Part shown: piece by piece, positions 1 through 13,038 of the stretch
Position numbering within the stretch: position 1 is the first letter of the stretch
Layout of the letters: each line of letters begins with the position of its first letter
Assembly (NCBI RefSeq): GCF_036669915.1
Contig: NC_089317.1
Coordinates: 248,001 to 312,000, forward strand
Reading direction: 5' to 3'
DNA: 64,000 nucleotides
Source: Pocillopora verrucosa
Lineage: Eukaryota; Cnidaria; Anthozoa; Scleractinia; Pocilloporidae
Translations under genes and position numbers: made by a program
Notes under the pieces: model-generated
Databases searched by the model: none
Told to the model about the DNA's origin: nothing
Seen by the model: the letters and a program-made list of their open reading frames with translations, nothing else

Positions 1-1460
1 AACTTGGAGGAGCTACAACCTGAACTGGGTTTTTAAGTCTCATTAACAAAGTTCTATTGTTTCAATATTCAGAGAGGATTTTCCCGACAAACGAAAGAGC
101 TACAACCTCGACACTCCGGCACAATGCACATCTAATCACGCTCTTTCTAACGCACTTTAAATTATCTCACAACTTTTCCTTTTCACAGAGATAAGAAGCC
201 ATGAATATTGAAACAATAGAAACTCACTAATGAGCTTTTGGTAACTTGGAAGAACTACTAGCAAAATCAAGTTTTCAAACTCATTAACAAAATTCTATTG
301 TTTCAATATTCAGAGAGGATTTTCTCGGCCAATGAAAGAGCTGCAACCTCAACACTCCTGCACAATGCACATCTAATCACGCTCTTTCTAACGCACTTTA
401 AATTATCTCACAACTTCTCCTTTCCACAGAGATAAGAAGCCATGAATACTGAAACAATAGAAACTCGTTAATGAGCGTTTGGTAACTTGGAAGAACTACG
501 AGCAAAACCAAGTTCTCTAACTCATTAACAAAACTCTATTGTTTCAATATTCAGTGAGGATTTTCTCGGCCAATGAAAGAGCTGCAACCTCGACACTCCA
601 TCAAGATGCACATCTAATCACGCTCTTTCTAACGCCCTATAAATTTTCCCAGAACTTCTCATTTCCACGGAGATGAAAAGCCATGAATATTGAAACAATA
701 GAAATTCGTTAATGAGCTTTTGGTAACTTGGATGAACTACGAGCAAAATCAAGTTTTCAAACTCATTAACACAATTCTATTGTTTCAATATTCAGAGAGG
801 AATTTCTCGCCCAATAAAAGAGCTGCAACCTCAACACTCCTGCACAATGCACATATAATCACGCTCTTTCTAACGCACTTGAAATTATCCCAGAACTTCT
901 CCTTTTCACAGAGATATAGAGCCATGAATATTCAAACAATAGAAATTCGTTAATGCGCTTTTGGCAACTTGGAGGAGCTACAAGCTGAACTGGGTTTTTA
1001 AGTCTCATTAACAAAGTTCTATTGTTTCAATATTCAGAGAGGATTTTCCCGACCAACGAAAGAGCTGCAACCTCGACACTCCTGCACAATGCACATCTCA
1101 TCACGCTCTTTCTAACGCACTTTAAATTATCTCACAACTTTTCCTTTTCACAGAGATAAGAAGCCATGAATATTGAAACAATAGAAATTCGTTAATGAGC
1201 TTTTGGTAACTTGGAAGAACCACAAGCTTAAATGAGTTCTTAGCTCATTGGAAAAATTCTCGTCTCAATGCTCAGAGGGGACTTTCTCGGCCCACAGAAG
1301 TGCTGTATCTTTAATACTTTCACACAATACACAGCAATACATGCTTTTTATTACGCGTTTTAATTTGACCCAAAACTCTTCCTTTTCATAGGGATTGAAG
1401 CCCATGAGTATTAAAAGAATAGGAGCTCGTTAATGAGCCTTTTGGTAACTTGGAACAACC
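1..1460. repeat. Tandem satellite, ~241-bp unit, about six copies
   Basis: Units begin near 1, 242, 483, 724, 965, 1206 and 1447, each opening with a variant of AACTTGGAAGAACTAC and carrying an internal TTTCAATATTCAGAGAGGA block. The first five copies are very similar; the sixth, from about 1206, is clearly diverged and the seventh is only a start. The array runs off the left edge, so its true length is unknown. Small open frames inside it are not genes. Confidence 0.93.
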
Positions 1461-2827
1461 ACGAGTTATACTAAGTTTCTAAACTCGTTTATTTACAATT
1501 ATCTAAAAGATAAAATTATCTCACTTTAGACTGCTTTGTCGGTCTATATGTTATTATAACACCTGTTACGTAGAGAATATCTCCATTTCTTATTCTGATC
1601 TCTTTATTATTACTTAATACTGATCTGTAGCGGTAGGTTCAAACTATAAAAAATTAAGAATTAAGTTTACTATTTAAGATACACAAACTGTAAACAGCAA
1701 ATGAATACAAACGAAGCGAAACGTAAAAAAAATACGTACATTGATAACACCCAGTATAAATGCAAAATTGCCCTCTAAAATAGAGAACAGCGTCAAGCGC
1801 GACTATAGGTAAACTAAGAGAATATCAACGCTTGAGGTAAACTGACTCGAAAAGTGATTATTCGGAAAAGAAACTGGCTCTAAATATAAGAGGACTGCGA
1901 AATAACGTGCGGTATGAGAAACGACCGGAAAGGTGCAACCTACGAAGAAAAACGCTAACAAAAAACACTAACGAGGAGGTATGAAAAAATATAAAGAACC
2001 AAATAAATGAATACAAATTACACGAAAAATAACTAGAAAGAGTTTAGATCTTACACTAAATGATATGCCAATTCTGATTGGTTCTTACTTACGAGGTGTT
2101 GGTAAACAGATAAATAGATGACGTCACCATTGACAGCATTTTTCTCTATCGTCATAAATAACAAAGTGCGCCTTATGCGTCACTTTTCTGTTCTTACCAA
2201 ATCTTGGCGTCATCTGTGATCATTTACTGAACAGACACACCACAACCTGAATCTAATTTTCAAACGCATTATGATTTCCACACATTCATGCATCTCAGAG
2301 TTTTAAAAACAACATCTGCAAAATGACCTCAAAAGCAACAAATATCAGAATTCTACAGGCTTCTGCTTTATTGAAAATCAGGACTACTTTTTTTCAAAAC
2401 TAATAAACTTACCAATCTGAATTAACAAGCAAACCAGATGGTGATTCTGATAGAAGCAGTCAAATGAAATCACTCCAATCATTCTGATAAGAAACATGTT
2501 TTCATGGGAACTTTCTATATTCAAAATATTACAAATTGGAAAAAATGTTTTCAGAGACATAGGGAATCCACCGATAATTTGGCATTTGCCTCCGTTGTTT
2601 ACGTGTCTCCATGTCATTTTTCTAGGACGAAAAGAAAACGCTCAGTCATCACTTGAGGAAAAAGAAAACGTAAAAATCTCAGACGGAACCTCCATACACC
2701 GTTTTCCCATTAAACCCACTTTGTTGCACAGGCATCCCAGGTTACCCCAATGCTACGCCCATAATGTATATGAGAATTTCGGCAAATGGTGAACGACCTT
2801 ATCATAAGTTATTCAAATGCCTTTATC
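1461..2827. other. Intergenic, no gene seen
   Basis: AT-rich spacer between the satellite and the 3' end of the first zinc-finger gene. Part of 2060-2260 resembles stretches near 32470-32620 and 56390-56540 (for example TTATGCACCACTTT-like and GTCATCTGTGAT words), suggesting an old dispersed repeat. No supported coding exon. Confidence 0.5.
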
Positions 2828-5128
2828 TCAATTCAGCATGTAGTTGACACCAGCCTGACGGTAGCTTACCATTCTCCTTAAGTGCATCATCACGTGATTT
2901 TTTTGAGCGGACGACTGGGTAAAACGTTTATCACAGTAACTGCACTTGTAAGGTTTGTCTCCTGTGTGAATCCGCACATGCGCGGAGAGGTTTCCTGATT
3001 GAGCGAAGGCCTTGGGGCAAAACTGACACCGATAGGGCTTTTCACCTGAGTGAATTCGCATGTGAACCTGACAGAAAAAATTAATTCGGTCAAGGTCGTC
3101 AGTGAGAGTAACAGATTGTGATCGAAATGGAAAATGGTAAAAGAACAACTACTTATGAAAATGAGAGTGAAAAAGAGAGGATAGACGGAAACGAAGATGA
3201 GGAATTAAAAAGGCGAGTGAAAACGATAATGTTACAACAAATAATGATAATGATGGTAATTAAATCAAAGTTTGAAGTTAGTCTAAAATCAAATAAACAA
3301 TTCACCCGTAAGGATCCGAGCCTGGAAAATTTGTGGTTGCAAACAGGACACTTTGGCCGAGTATCCACCTTTTGGTTTTCATCAACGAATTGGATAACGG
3401 AGGGTCTAGGAGCGAGATTTCCTTTCTCCGGGGGGGAACTGACGACCTGGTCAGTTAGGTCAGAGTTGGTAGATGTTTCATGAGCCACGTGAACAAACTT
3501 ACAAGGACTGAAAAACAAAATTAAACTAAAAAGTTAGCATGACCACGTTTTATTTTCCTTGGGTAATTTTATTCAAGGAAATTTAAAAAAACACTACGCA
3601 GCTCTCACTGGCATCATCCACTTTCCGCTTGGTGTGCACTTAATATGGGGCTCGCCGGGTAAGTTTCAATGAATGTCTTGAAAGCAGCTTCATAATTACT
3701 TCCATGCGACTCAAAATGCCTTCAGTCCCATGTTCCCAAGTTTACTAAAACTTGGCTATCTTCTGTAACGTTTATCAATATGACGAAGGATCCGATTAAA
3801 TACGACCAGAGGAAATTCGCAAAAATTTAGATATGAAACTGGATATGGTTTTAAATCCCTTTATTTTGGGAAAATCTAGGAAAATCGCTTTAAATGTGAT
3901 ATGCTTTCCCTGTTACTTCCATACTGCAAGCCATTTTTAAGCTGAAAAATATTTGTCAAATTTTGAATTCATCGCGTGAAAACCCAACATAAGACTTGAC
4001 TCACCTGTGTGCCATAGGCACGTAATAAAAAGCGTGGAATGGAATTTGATCCAGTGACGTGGTTTTGATGTAGGACGATTCACTCCCTAAAATATGAATC
4101 AAATATAACAAACGATAAATTTACCATCTCCATCTTTGCATTACATAACGTGCCCTCCCTAGTCGTTTTTGGTGGCCCTCAGTAATTTCAAGATATCAAA
4201 ACACTGCTCGGGTTAAAAGTAAAAAGCCAAAGAACGCATGAACGGTGCAATGGAAAGGGTGAAACCCTTAGGAATCTAACGGATTCCCAGGTGATACTCA
4301 GTAGCACATGGAGTTCACTAAAACGTAAAAGAACTAGAGATTACGAAACAGTCTGCTGGGACAGTCGAGATGCAAGATGCTTGGGCAGTAGAGATACAGG
4401 ATTTTGCAATCATTAACTGCCAAATGATAGAAGAGAAGAATAAGAGAGATGGCAAGTTTTGAGCTCGGTAAAGAAATAGAGAAAGATGTTTTTCGTCTTG
4501 TCACGAGCGTGGGACAAAGTTAAAATTCTGTGTCCCCATGAGGAATCGAACCTCAGACCTTTGGATTCCCGATAAAAAAGAAGTAAGGTTATCTAAATGT
4601 GACACTGATTTTAAATACTGATGAACACGCTATGCGAATGCTCCGCTTCATGTTTTTTCTTTTTTGGAGGGCAAAAGCCTTCTAGACCATTGGCGCGGAC
4701 ACCGGATTACCGCGACGATCGAACTTCTAATCAAATTTATGTCAATGCTTTCGCATTTATTTCGCTACTTGGCATTCTTTTTCAAATCAAATTGTTGGCT
4801 GAGGGCTTTTTGAATTTGGATAAAAGACGGTCCACACTAACAAACCATAGGTGCGCTACCAAACAAGCTAACGATCTTAGCTGATTCAAGATAAAAATCC
4901 TTCTTTACAGTTATTTTATTTCCACACTCAACAACAGCGATCTGATTTTGTTTCGTGCATGACCGAAGGAATTTACCAAACTGTGGAAGAAAAGAGAGAG
5001 CCGAATAACGTTTTTTCAATATTTATCTCGTAAATAAGGTTTGATTTAAACTTAAAAAACGAGTTGGATGCATTATGCCTTAAACAGAAATACATATCAA
5101 ACGCTGCAATACCTTGATATTCCTCCAT
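2828..5128 (-). CDS. C2H2 zinc-finger protein (paralogue A), 4 exons, ~179 aa
   Basis: Predicted exons on minus: 5128-5113, 4086-4005, 3507-3306 and 3067-2828, with phases 1, 2, 0. The protein ends in three consecutive C2H2 fingers (C-x2-C-x12-H-x3-H) joined by HSGEKPY and HTGDKPY linkers, as expected of a sequence-specific DNA-binding nuclear protein. The intron after CGG at 3306 falls inside finger 1, just before its first histidine. Intron phases and finger sequence match the genes at 7532-9942 and 11452-13038, so this is a local duplicate. Exon 1 is only 16 coding bases (MEEYQ plus one base) and is the weakest call; an alternative first exon is possible. No KRAB, SCAN, BTB or other extra domain is visible. 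Targets cannot be inferred. Confidence 0.78.
4440..4575 (-). repeat. SINE-like, tRNA-derived fragment
   Basis: Read on minus, this holds a tRNA T-arm-like GAGGTTCGATTCCTC followed by a tail with GGGGACACAGAATTTTAAC. A diverged relative lies at 11570-11690, on minus in both cases. A complete cloverleaf is not formed, so this is a SINE or tRNA pseudogene remnant and not a functional tRNA. It sits in intron 1 of paralogue A. Confidence 0.45.
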
Positions 5129-7531
5129 ATCTTGTGGTAATCAGGAGCGGGAATGATACTGAAATGAACAAACAACCTAGAGGTAGTTTACACGGTGAGA
5201 ATCATTGCGTGCAGAACAGCGAAGAACTGAGGTCAGAATAAGACACATTTTGCAATAAGGCTGAGATCTCATTGGCTGACGCAGTGACCCTGCCTCGTGA
5301 TTCCAACAGATGATATAACATTTTTATGACAAGCTTTTTCATTGGTTGATTCAATTTTCTGAAAACGTGAACAAACATGTGAATAAGGAATCTTACTCAG
5401 CCCCAACATCATGGCCAATCAGGAAACGGCATTCGTCGCACGTGAAAAAAAGCTTGCCCAGACTACAAAGTAACACCGACAGTGAGGTAAGACGCAAGGG
5501 ACTCAATAAAAAATAAAAACAAAAATCAAAATAAAGATAATAACGTCAAGATAACGCAAACGACTCAAAAAATAACAAGTAGTAACGAAGGCAAATCAAC
5601 CAGCAGTACTGCGGCATCCATGACTTGTTGCTATTTGCACTGAAAAATCATATAAATTCTTACCAAAATGGCTGAAAAACACTTACGATTTATTTTTGAT
5701 ATTCACATCCGTTGATCAAAGATTGGAGATTTTGTTGAACGCTTTCACAGCTTGCTGTGTCTCAGAGCGTTTTTCATAATTGTTTTCTCGATTCAGACTT
5801 CACATTCCTTGTTGCTTTTAAAATATTTTCCCCATTGTTCAACGATTCGTTCTAAGTTTCTATCGTACCTTTGCTTTTTCACGTTCTTGCGTTAGTGGGA
5901 AAATACTTCATATTTTTATTCTGTAAATTTGAGAGAGAGCCGCACGATTTCACCCCTTTTTTTCTTGAATAACAAGAGCATAAATTGTACGTCCTTAATT
6001 TGATTAGAAGAAAGGGTTGACCGCTAATTTCCGCTCTATTCGAGCAGTCCTTTATAGTAAGTCACTCTTAAAAAGTGTCATGCGTCTAAAAACGCAAATG
6101 GACGTATTCATGCCGAAGACACATCATCTGTCTGACTGAACTTAGGCAAACATCTGGTTATGCGTCATTTGTATTATGACGGGCACAAGACATATAACGC
6201 ATCGAGACAAATTATCCTTCGTACTGCATATTAAATGCACCTCAAGAAAGATAATACGTCAGGACATGTGACGCCGCTGTGTCTCAAGACGAGCAACAGA
6301 CGAGGTACGTTAAAAATGAGACCGTGTTATAAAATGGCCAGCGGCTGTACGCCAAAGAAAACTACATGGCAGATGTAAAAGTAACTTGGACTGAGAAATC
6401 GGCTCTGAACAGAAACAAACCTCAAGTACTTTGCCTTCCCCCTGGCAGACGAGGAAAACGATTGTTGACATAAGAGCGGGTTCTGAGGCTTCGCTTTCGA
6501 AGTTCATCTCTCTAAGAAAACGTTTCTTTACCATTTCCTCCCTCTTTTTTTGCATGCACGCTTTGATAACTCCTCTTCAGCTTTTCTTAAACAGGAGAAC
6601 TGCCAGTCTGTTTTGCAGTTTTCAACGAGGCGTCATCTTAAATTTTACCCTCCCCGTGTGCTGGTCTCTTCTAGTTAAACTTGTCCATCGTCCTGTCTTC
6701 ACACTAGACGCAGAGCGCGAGAGATACATTATCCTTCAATAAGGATATTGGGTCCTCTAGTATAAAAACAGCCAGTTAGGACGTGTGGAAGATAAAATTT
6801 GTGACATGTATGTGTTGTAAACAGAGTAACCATCTTTTACACCGTTTTCATACTTCCATGTCTTTATCATTTTAATATCAATGGATATTACTACAATGGT
6901 TATCAATCAACCATCTTGTCCTAAAAGTTGTCATTCTAAGTTTCATATCTTCTTAAATAATACACCAACCAGTGCTACATTTTAACTATAACGCTCCCGC
7001 TGACCTTTCCGATGATAAGGGAAATAAAAAATGCGAGGCTTGCTAACAGTTTATTGCTGGAAATTATGACCTATATGTGCAATTGTTATAAAACAAATTG
7101 TTGTACCCTTAAATTATAATCATATCGATCTTAACATCTGTCATTAGTACCGTAACGTGTACGTATATATTTGTATGTCCTACGAATCAGAGGCAAAGAT
7201 ATTAAAAAAAAAATTTCGATCGTACCTTTAAATACCCGACACGTAATTGGTGCAAATTTTTACAAATATGATAAAATTAATGATGATTCTGTCTAATCTT
7301 ACAGTACATCGTCTAATCTAAGCCGACGAGAGTCTACATATCAGATGATCTTGTTGTGATTGATACAAAGGAGAGTGTTTCCCATGTATTTTATTGTGCT
7401 GTTTTACAAAGCGTCTTTTAAAGAGGAGCCAAGCTACAGAAGTATCTTATGTGTGATCTGAAGCAACATTAGCTTAACCTCTCCTCTTCTGATTAATCAA
7501 CACATTTTGCTCCTTAGGATTTAAAACCGAC
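5129..7531. other. Intergenic between zinc-finger genes A and B
   Basis: AT-rich spacer of 2.4 kb between two genes on the minus strand. No exon with splice signals and a recognisable protein was found. The part next to 5128 should include the promoter of gene A. The open frames near 6310-6742 look like chance overlaps. Confidence 0.5.
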
Positions 7532-9942
7532 TTACTCCCCTGCTTTATGTATAAATGTTTTCGTCCGAGCCATATCTATCACAGACAAACTCATCTTTAT
7601 TGCACGACTCCTCTCATGAAGTTTCATATGATTGTTTCTACTTGACTTTTGAGTAAACCGCCGACCACACTCACTGCAGGCGAAAGGCTTTTCTCCGGTG
7701 TGAATGCGCATGTGTACTGCAAGGTTCCCGGATTGAGTGAAGGCCTTGGAGCATTGTGGGCATTTATATGGCTTTTCACCGTTGTGAACCCGTAAGTGAA
7801 TCTAAACAATAAACACATTCGACACTTGATGACAGAAATAAAATCAAATTTTTTCTGAACACTTCTAAGGCTTTATTATAGCTTTATCATGGACGCCATG
7901 AGATGAAAGTAGATAAATTGAAACCATTTGATAAAATTTTAAAATATCCATTCTTAAGATCGAACTCACTTCAGCAATCCATGATTATTACAAATTTAAC
8001 CCTTTACTCCCAAGATGACCTTAGTAATTCTCCTTACTGTCTGTCATACAATTCTTATGATGTGAGTTTACAGAATTGGGTATTGGATCACCTAACAATC
8101 TAAAAATCGATATTTGATGTATTTTCTCATCACCTGTCTGCTTGATATTATACCGATATTGTACGGAGAAATTCTCTCTTGATCATTCACGAAAATTAAA
8201 GGTTAGGAATGTTACCTTTAGCGTTCCTGGCCTGGCGTATGTTTTCAAACACACAGGACACTGCATTCGTTGTTTTTGTGTCTTCTTTGATTCAAAATCT
8301 TTAGGCATGTACGTATCTTTTTCTTTATGTTGCTGCGTCATCACTGAACAGACAATAGCTGTCTCGTGTGAAATCATCGGATCCTTATTTGGAAATCTTA
8401 TTACACTTTCCCGTTTCGGTCGCCGACTGCACGACGAGGGGTCATTACAGTCATTTATCTCTTCAAGTCTGCCATGATGATATTGATGTTGAGCATATCT
8501 GTTAATACAACATAATGAGGATACTGTCTTTAAGATGCCAGAGATCAAAAGGGAATTTGATCATTTACGAAGGCGGGGTTCAGGAATGACTCGTTCAAAC
8601 TGTAATCGACATTCACGTTATGAATTCTGCGAAAGGTTTGACGCGTCAACTTCCCAAACGAGGCTACTCTTTGCCTAGCCATAACAAGTGAAGACAGGTT
8701 TAAAATTTAGTTTCATGTAGAACGAGAATATTTTTCCGTCTCAGTTTCACTACACATAATTTGGGAACGGGAAGAAAATTTTGCAGTGGGCATTCCACGA
8801 AGCAGCTTCTCTTGTCCTCTCTTTCCAGGTCGAACTTTAATTTCGAATGTTAGTTTTTGTGGGGGGCGGAAAACCGGAGGAGCAACGAGAACCATCTTAA
8901 CTTACACGTGACATCAGGTCCAGAACCTGGACCAGAGCGGGTAGGAATGTGAGCGGACTCATCATTGCACTATTCCCATGTTTTTGTTTGTATAGGTAAT
9001 CACACGATTTCGAGTGCAATTTGGAATAAATAAGCACAAGCAATTTTTTTCAAAGACCAACAACATTGCACAAGCCCGCAAGGCGAGTGCAATTTGTGGT
9101 CTTTGAAAAATTTTCAAGTGCTTATTTATTCCATATTGCACGAGGAAATAATGTGATTACGTATTAATAGTATACATGAAAAAATACGAGATAGCTTATT
9201 ATAATTATGCAGAAGCAAAGAGTGCGCATCAAGTGCAAAAATAATTTATTCAAACCGTGCGTTCTGCGTATCCAAATGTTGCCACATCCAAGCTCGCATT
9301 TGATTGGCTATCAGTGAGTTTCTTTGATTGACCAATCAAAATGTCTGATTTGTTACTTCTTTGCACTGAATTAACCCTCTTCTGCATTGAATTACCTGAA
9401 AACTGCTTTTATCTTAACCAATCAGTACTGAGTAATTTTCTATGTATATTATTAGCACTAAAATGTATAAAATCTTAAGATGCACGTGCAGGGGCGTTCT
9501 GTTGCTCATAAGATTTGTTGTTTCACTACGTTCTCGTAGGTGTGTTCAAGCTTTGATCATGGTCTCTAATGATTATCACATCTCAGTGTCCTACCTGTCA
9601 TTTTTACTGAAATGCCGGCGTGTCGTATTTAGAGGCTTCTGCGAAGTAGTTGAATTTGTCGACCAAAAATTCTGACAGGAATCAATAGCAGCAGTGGTTA
9701 GGGGATCAACCAAGTAACTCCTCCCAGAAAGTGTACTGCACGTGTTCGATATGTCCTCGACGGTTGCTTCCACAAATTGATTTGAATCCTTTACACAATT
9801 AGAAAATAAATAAAAAAATATATTTCTTCTAGATTTAGTTTTCTTTTAGGAATATGCTGGAAAATATTCAAGATTTTAACCGACAAAACATAAGACCTAA
9901 GGCACTGAAGATTACCTCTTCCGTCGATTCTCTCACGTCCAT
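7532..9942 (-). CDS. C2H2 zinc-finger protein (paralogue B), 4 exons, ~257 aa
   Basis: Predicted exons on minus: 9942-9916 (MDVRESTEE), 9788-9595, 8498-8216 and 7801-7532; the frame is continuous across all junctions. The N-terminal 165 residues are Ser/Thr/Asn/Gln-rich without a known domain. The C-terminus has three C2H2 fingers: finger 1 is [15 protein letters not shown] plus IHLRVH, split by the last intron exactly as in A and C, and fingers 2 and 3 follow HNGEKPY and HTGEKPF linkers. A basic tail of about 25 residues follows. The role is presumably a nuclear DNA-binding regulator. The second intron holds a short palindromic element (8998-9159). This gene is transcribed away from paralogue C, with 1.5 kb between the two starts. 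Confidence 0.82.
8998..9159. mobile_element. Palindromic MITE-like element
   Basis: TAATCACACGATT at the left end is matched by AATGTGATTA in inverse at the right, and the arms (GCAATTTGGAATAAATAAGC on the left, GCTTATTTATTCCATATTGC inverted on the right) are long imperfect complements meeting near 9075. There is no coding capacity. It lies in intron 2 of paralogue B. Confidence 0.65.
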
Positions 9943-11451
9943 TTCTTCAGAAATCGTCAGGTAAAAAAAATGGTCTCACATACTAGTCTCAGCCAGCCCT
10001 CTTCGGGAGGAATTAAAGCTAAGCGAATATTTATACTCAACTAAAGGGTAAAATACATCTCAAGGAATTTATAAACAGTAGCCATGGAAATGGAAAAGTG
10101 CGTAACGTTTAGTCTTGTTATGCTATCGCTATAGCAACGCGGAAACTATTCAATTGCGATTCATACGGTATGGTTTAGTTACCATGACATTTCATAGCTG
10201 GTCTCATTGCAATCGGCTAAAATAATAAAATCTAGAAAGCACCAAGTGTTTGAGATATAAATACAGCTAAGGTGTGAAGATTTATGTATGGTAAAAATAA
10301 AATACCTATGGTAAAGTAAGGTTCTTTTATTTATTTTTTTTTCAGTGCATGGTTTTCTTCACGTGGTACCTGAGGTTAACATGTGATGGTGTAATCTGAT
10401 CGTCCGATGAGTGTAGTCCTGAGAAGGACTGGTGTTGGTAGTGGTGACTGACGTTTCAACAACCTGAGCGGAAGTCATCATCAAGTGAATGGTTGTCGTC
10501 AACCGAATGTTCTAATTTCGGTTCGTACAAACTGATTAGTCAGTTTTGCCGTAATATTATCGGTTGTAAGACTCTCGCTCGGGATTGGTCCTTTTCGATC
10601 CGTTGTTAAAGTTAGGTCGTTCTATTCGGCTCGTTTGTAATTTTAATTTCGTGAATAGGAACTTTAATTTGTAGGTTGCCGGTGGCTGTGGTACTGAGCA
10701 CCTTAGTCGATAGTAGCGTTGGGTGTCAATGGCGCTCGTCTTCTGGAGTGTCAGTAGTTTACAGTTGAGTTTGTGTTGAAGTGCAGAAGTCGCACCTTTT
10801 TTATTTTAAGAAACTGACTTTCTGTGCGAGCGAGCGAAAACAGTCAGGTCATCATCAATGATTGAATCGAAATATAGAAAGCAAGAACCAAGCACACTTC
10901 ACAACGACAGATTAAGAAATCCCTAGACCCCGTTAATGATAATGATACGAGTAAAACTGATACTTCATATGATAACAACTTTGGAAATAATAATAATGAT
11001 GATAAAATATGATAATAATAGCAATATTTAGAGAGATGACATCAAAATGGTACCAAGGTCAACTGGGCGGCCCTAATTATTTACTAGTAACGTCATTGTT
11101 ACCAGAGAGACAAATAACAAACCAGCTGACTGCCCTCTGTTGTTTTAGAATTACCATAGCAACAACACACATCACTCCCCTTAATACATTATACAGAATT
11201 GTGCGTGATCGTCTTAAAGCTGTTTTTTTTCGGCAAAAGTCTTTCAGGCTAGTAGCAATTCAATAAAAAGAACTTTCAAACCTCATCAAACTATGCCGCT
11301 TTCCTCTCATTGGCTTTTTAAATCAGCCTGTATTTCCCATTCTTGCTGTTTTCTAGGGAATAAGGAAGTTCGCTCTGTAAGATATTAATTCTGACGTTCC
11401 ATTCAGCTCGCACAGTTGAAAAAAACAACGCTCTTCTTTTAATTTGTAGAG
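9943..11451. other. Divergent intergenic region between zinc-finger genes B and C
   Basis: This 1.5-kb gap separates two divergently transcribed paralogues and should hold both promoters. No exon was found. A Penelope-type tail with a hammerhead-like motif lies at 10440-10500, and 10940-11040 is rich in ATAATG-like simple sequence. Confidence 0.5.
10442..10495 (-). ncRNA. Degenerate hammerhead-like motif, Penelope-type fossil
   Basis: Read on minus: TTGATGATGAC, then a short stem-loop region ending GGTTGTT, then GAAACGTCAGTC. The first core box is CTGATGA with its first base changed, so activity is doubtful. The GAAACGTC box is the same as in the motifs at 44 and 53 kb. In Penelope-like elements such motifs lie in the terminal repeats. 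Confidence 0.35.
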
Positions 11452-13038
11452 ATGAATCGCAAGGTTGGATTTCGACCACCAACAAAGAGACAAGGTATGT
11501 AAAGAAATGCCTTAATAATCCAAGATTTTTTTTTGCCCGTTTTAAAAATGGAAAATTAACATTTTAGTTAAAGTCACAAGCACGTACTCGGAAAATAAAA
11601 ATTCGGTGTTCCCCCAGCTGAGAAGCTAGAATCGAATCTATGACCTTTCGTCACTGACATGAATGGCCTGCCTCTAAATTGTATAACCATCACTTGGTCA
11701 AAACTCAACATCTTCATCGTCATCGCGGCGTAAAAGCCTCAAGGGGACTTTGTAATCTGAACGTGTGTGTGTGGAATGCTGATCACATGGAGATCTGTTG
11801 AAATGATCTAGAACAAAAACATAAAGAGAAATCACATAAAATCAAAATTGTTTTGCAAACCACGATGCCGAAAACGAAGAAAATTTTACTCGACACGAAT
11901 AAGGAGCGTAATGCTTCATTTTGGTGTAAATAATACATTTTCATATGCTGGTGTTAAGATAGAACCGAGGCCTCTTCCCTTTACTAACCTATGCGTCTCG
12001 TTTTGTGTTCAGCCCCTAGCATGGATTGTCCATATTTGGAATCCAAAGTGAATCGTCCAATCTTCTACCCGTGTGACACCACACGATTCTTGTATGGACA
12101 CTTGCCACCGGAGTTGATGATAATACAACCTTACAACACAACAGAGGGCAGTGTCACGGGAAATTTGCCTTTTTATTGCTACAATGGACACTTCTTTAAA
12201 CCTAAAACAGAACGGTGAGTTTTCTCTTCTCATTTGCTCTTAAAGCAGTTCCTTTATACCCCAATTTAATTTTAGTAAATATAACTTAATGCCATTAGTC
12301 AGTTTAAGCATCGCGTTGTCATAACAATTTCACTTTCCTCAGAATTGCCTTTAAACAAGCAAACCATACAAGTAAACACAATCCAGCGGATAAAGACAAG
12401 GTAGTCTTTGACGTCCCTATTGCAACTGCTGATTCGGGCACTTCCTCAGTTCGGGTGAAGAGGGAGAAACCAGACTCTCCCCAAGCCTCCGCTCGGGCCG
12501 TGACGAATCCCAAGTCTACTCCTTTTCCGAGCATGGTAAGGCTTGGTTACCTTTCTCAGAATCAAGCTGTCGCCAACACATCAAAGATGGCTGGAAAGGT
12601 GCTCGTTCGGTTCCAGTGCACTCTCTGCTCAAAAACTTTTTCCAGATCAGGCACTTTAAAGGTAAATGTTTATTTTAGAACTTACACATTTTCCCGCGCT
12701 TGGTACTGGACGATTGTTTCTGCTTGGTTCAACTACTTAGAAAATCAAGGAACCTCTCACACACTTGCCAACGGATTTGTTCATGACAGAATATACTCGG
12801 TGCCGTAAATTAATGTTTTTCCTATTTTCAGGTTCATATGCGGATTCATACTGGCGAGAAACCTTTCCAATGCCGGTTCTGCTCGAAACAATTCGCTCAA
12901 TCCGGGAACCTTTCTTCTCATGAAAGGATCCACACAGGTGAAAAGCCATTTGAATGCAAGTACTGCGGAAAACGTTTTACCCAATCCTCCGCGCAGAAAA
13001 GCCATATGATGACTCATATTAACAAGCAACTGCTATGA
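11452..13038 (+). CDS. C2H2 zinc-finger protein (paralogue C), 4 exons, 256 aa
   Basis: Exons: 11452-11494, 12013-12214, 12343-12661 and 12832-13038, with intron phases 1, 2 and 0. All junctions are GT-AG with good donors (GTATGT, GTGAGT, GTAAAT). Residues 1-175 carry no known domain but are rich in Pro, Ser and basic residues. Three C2H2 fingers follow to near the C-terminus: [15 protein letters not shown] / VHMRIH, then [17 protein letters not shown] and [17 protein letters not shown], joined by HTGEKPF linkers. The last intron splits finger 1 at the same codon as in A and B. Likely a nuclear transcription regulator. This is the best preserved of the three and can serve as the model for the others. 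Confidence 0.88.
11570..11690 (-). repeat. SINE-like, tRNA-derived fragment
   Basis: On minus it reads AAAGGTCATAGATTCGATTC and then a GGGG..GAATTTT..TTTTCCGAG tail, parallel to the copy at 4440-4575. It lies in intron 1 of paralogue C. Confidence 0.4.

Noticed and set aside
4520-4560. Possible tRNA gene on minus
   Set aside because: Only a T-arm-like stretch fits; no acceptor stem or anticodon arm can be built, and a diverged copy exists at 11.6 kb, so it is a SINE-type remnant.
8713-8895. 60-codon open frame between zinc-finger B exons 2 and 3
   Set aside because: It lacks matching splice phases, and exon 2 at 9788-9595 joins exon 3 in frame without it.
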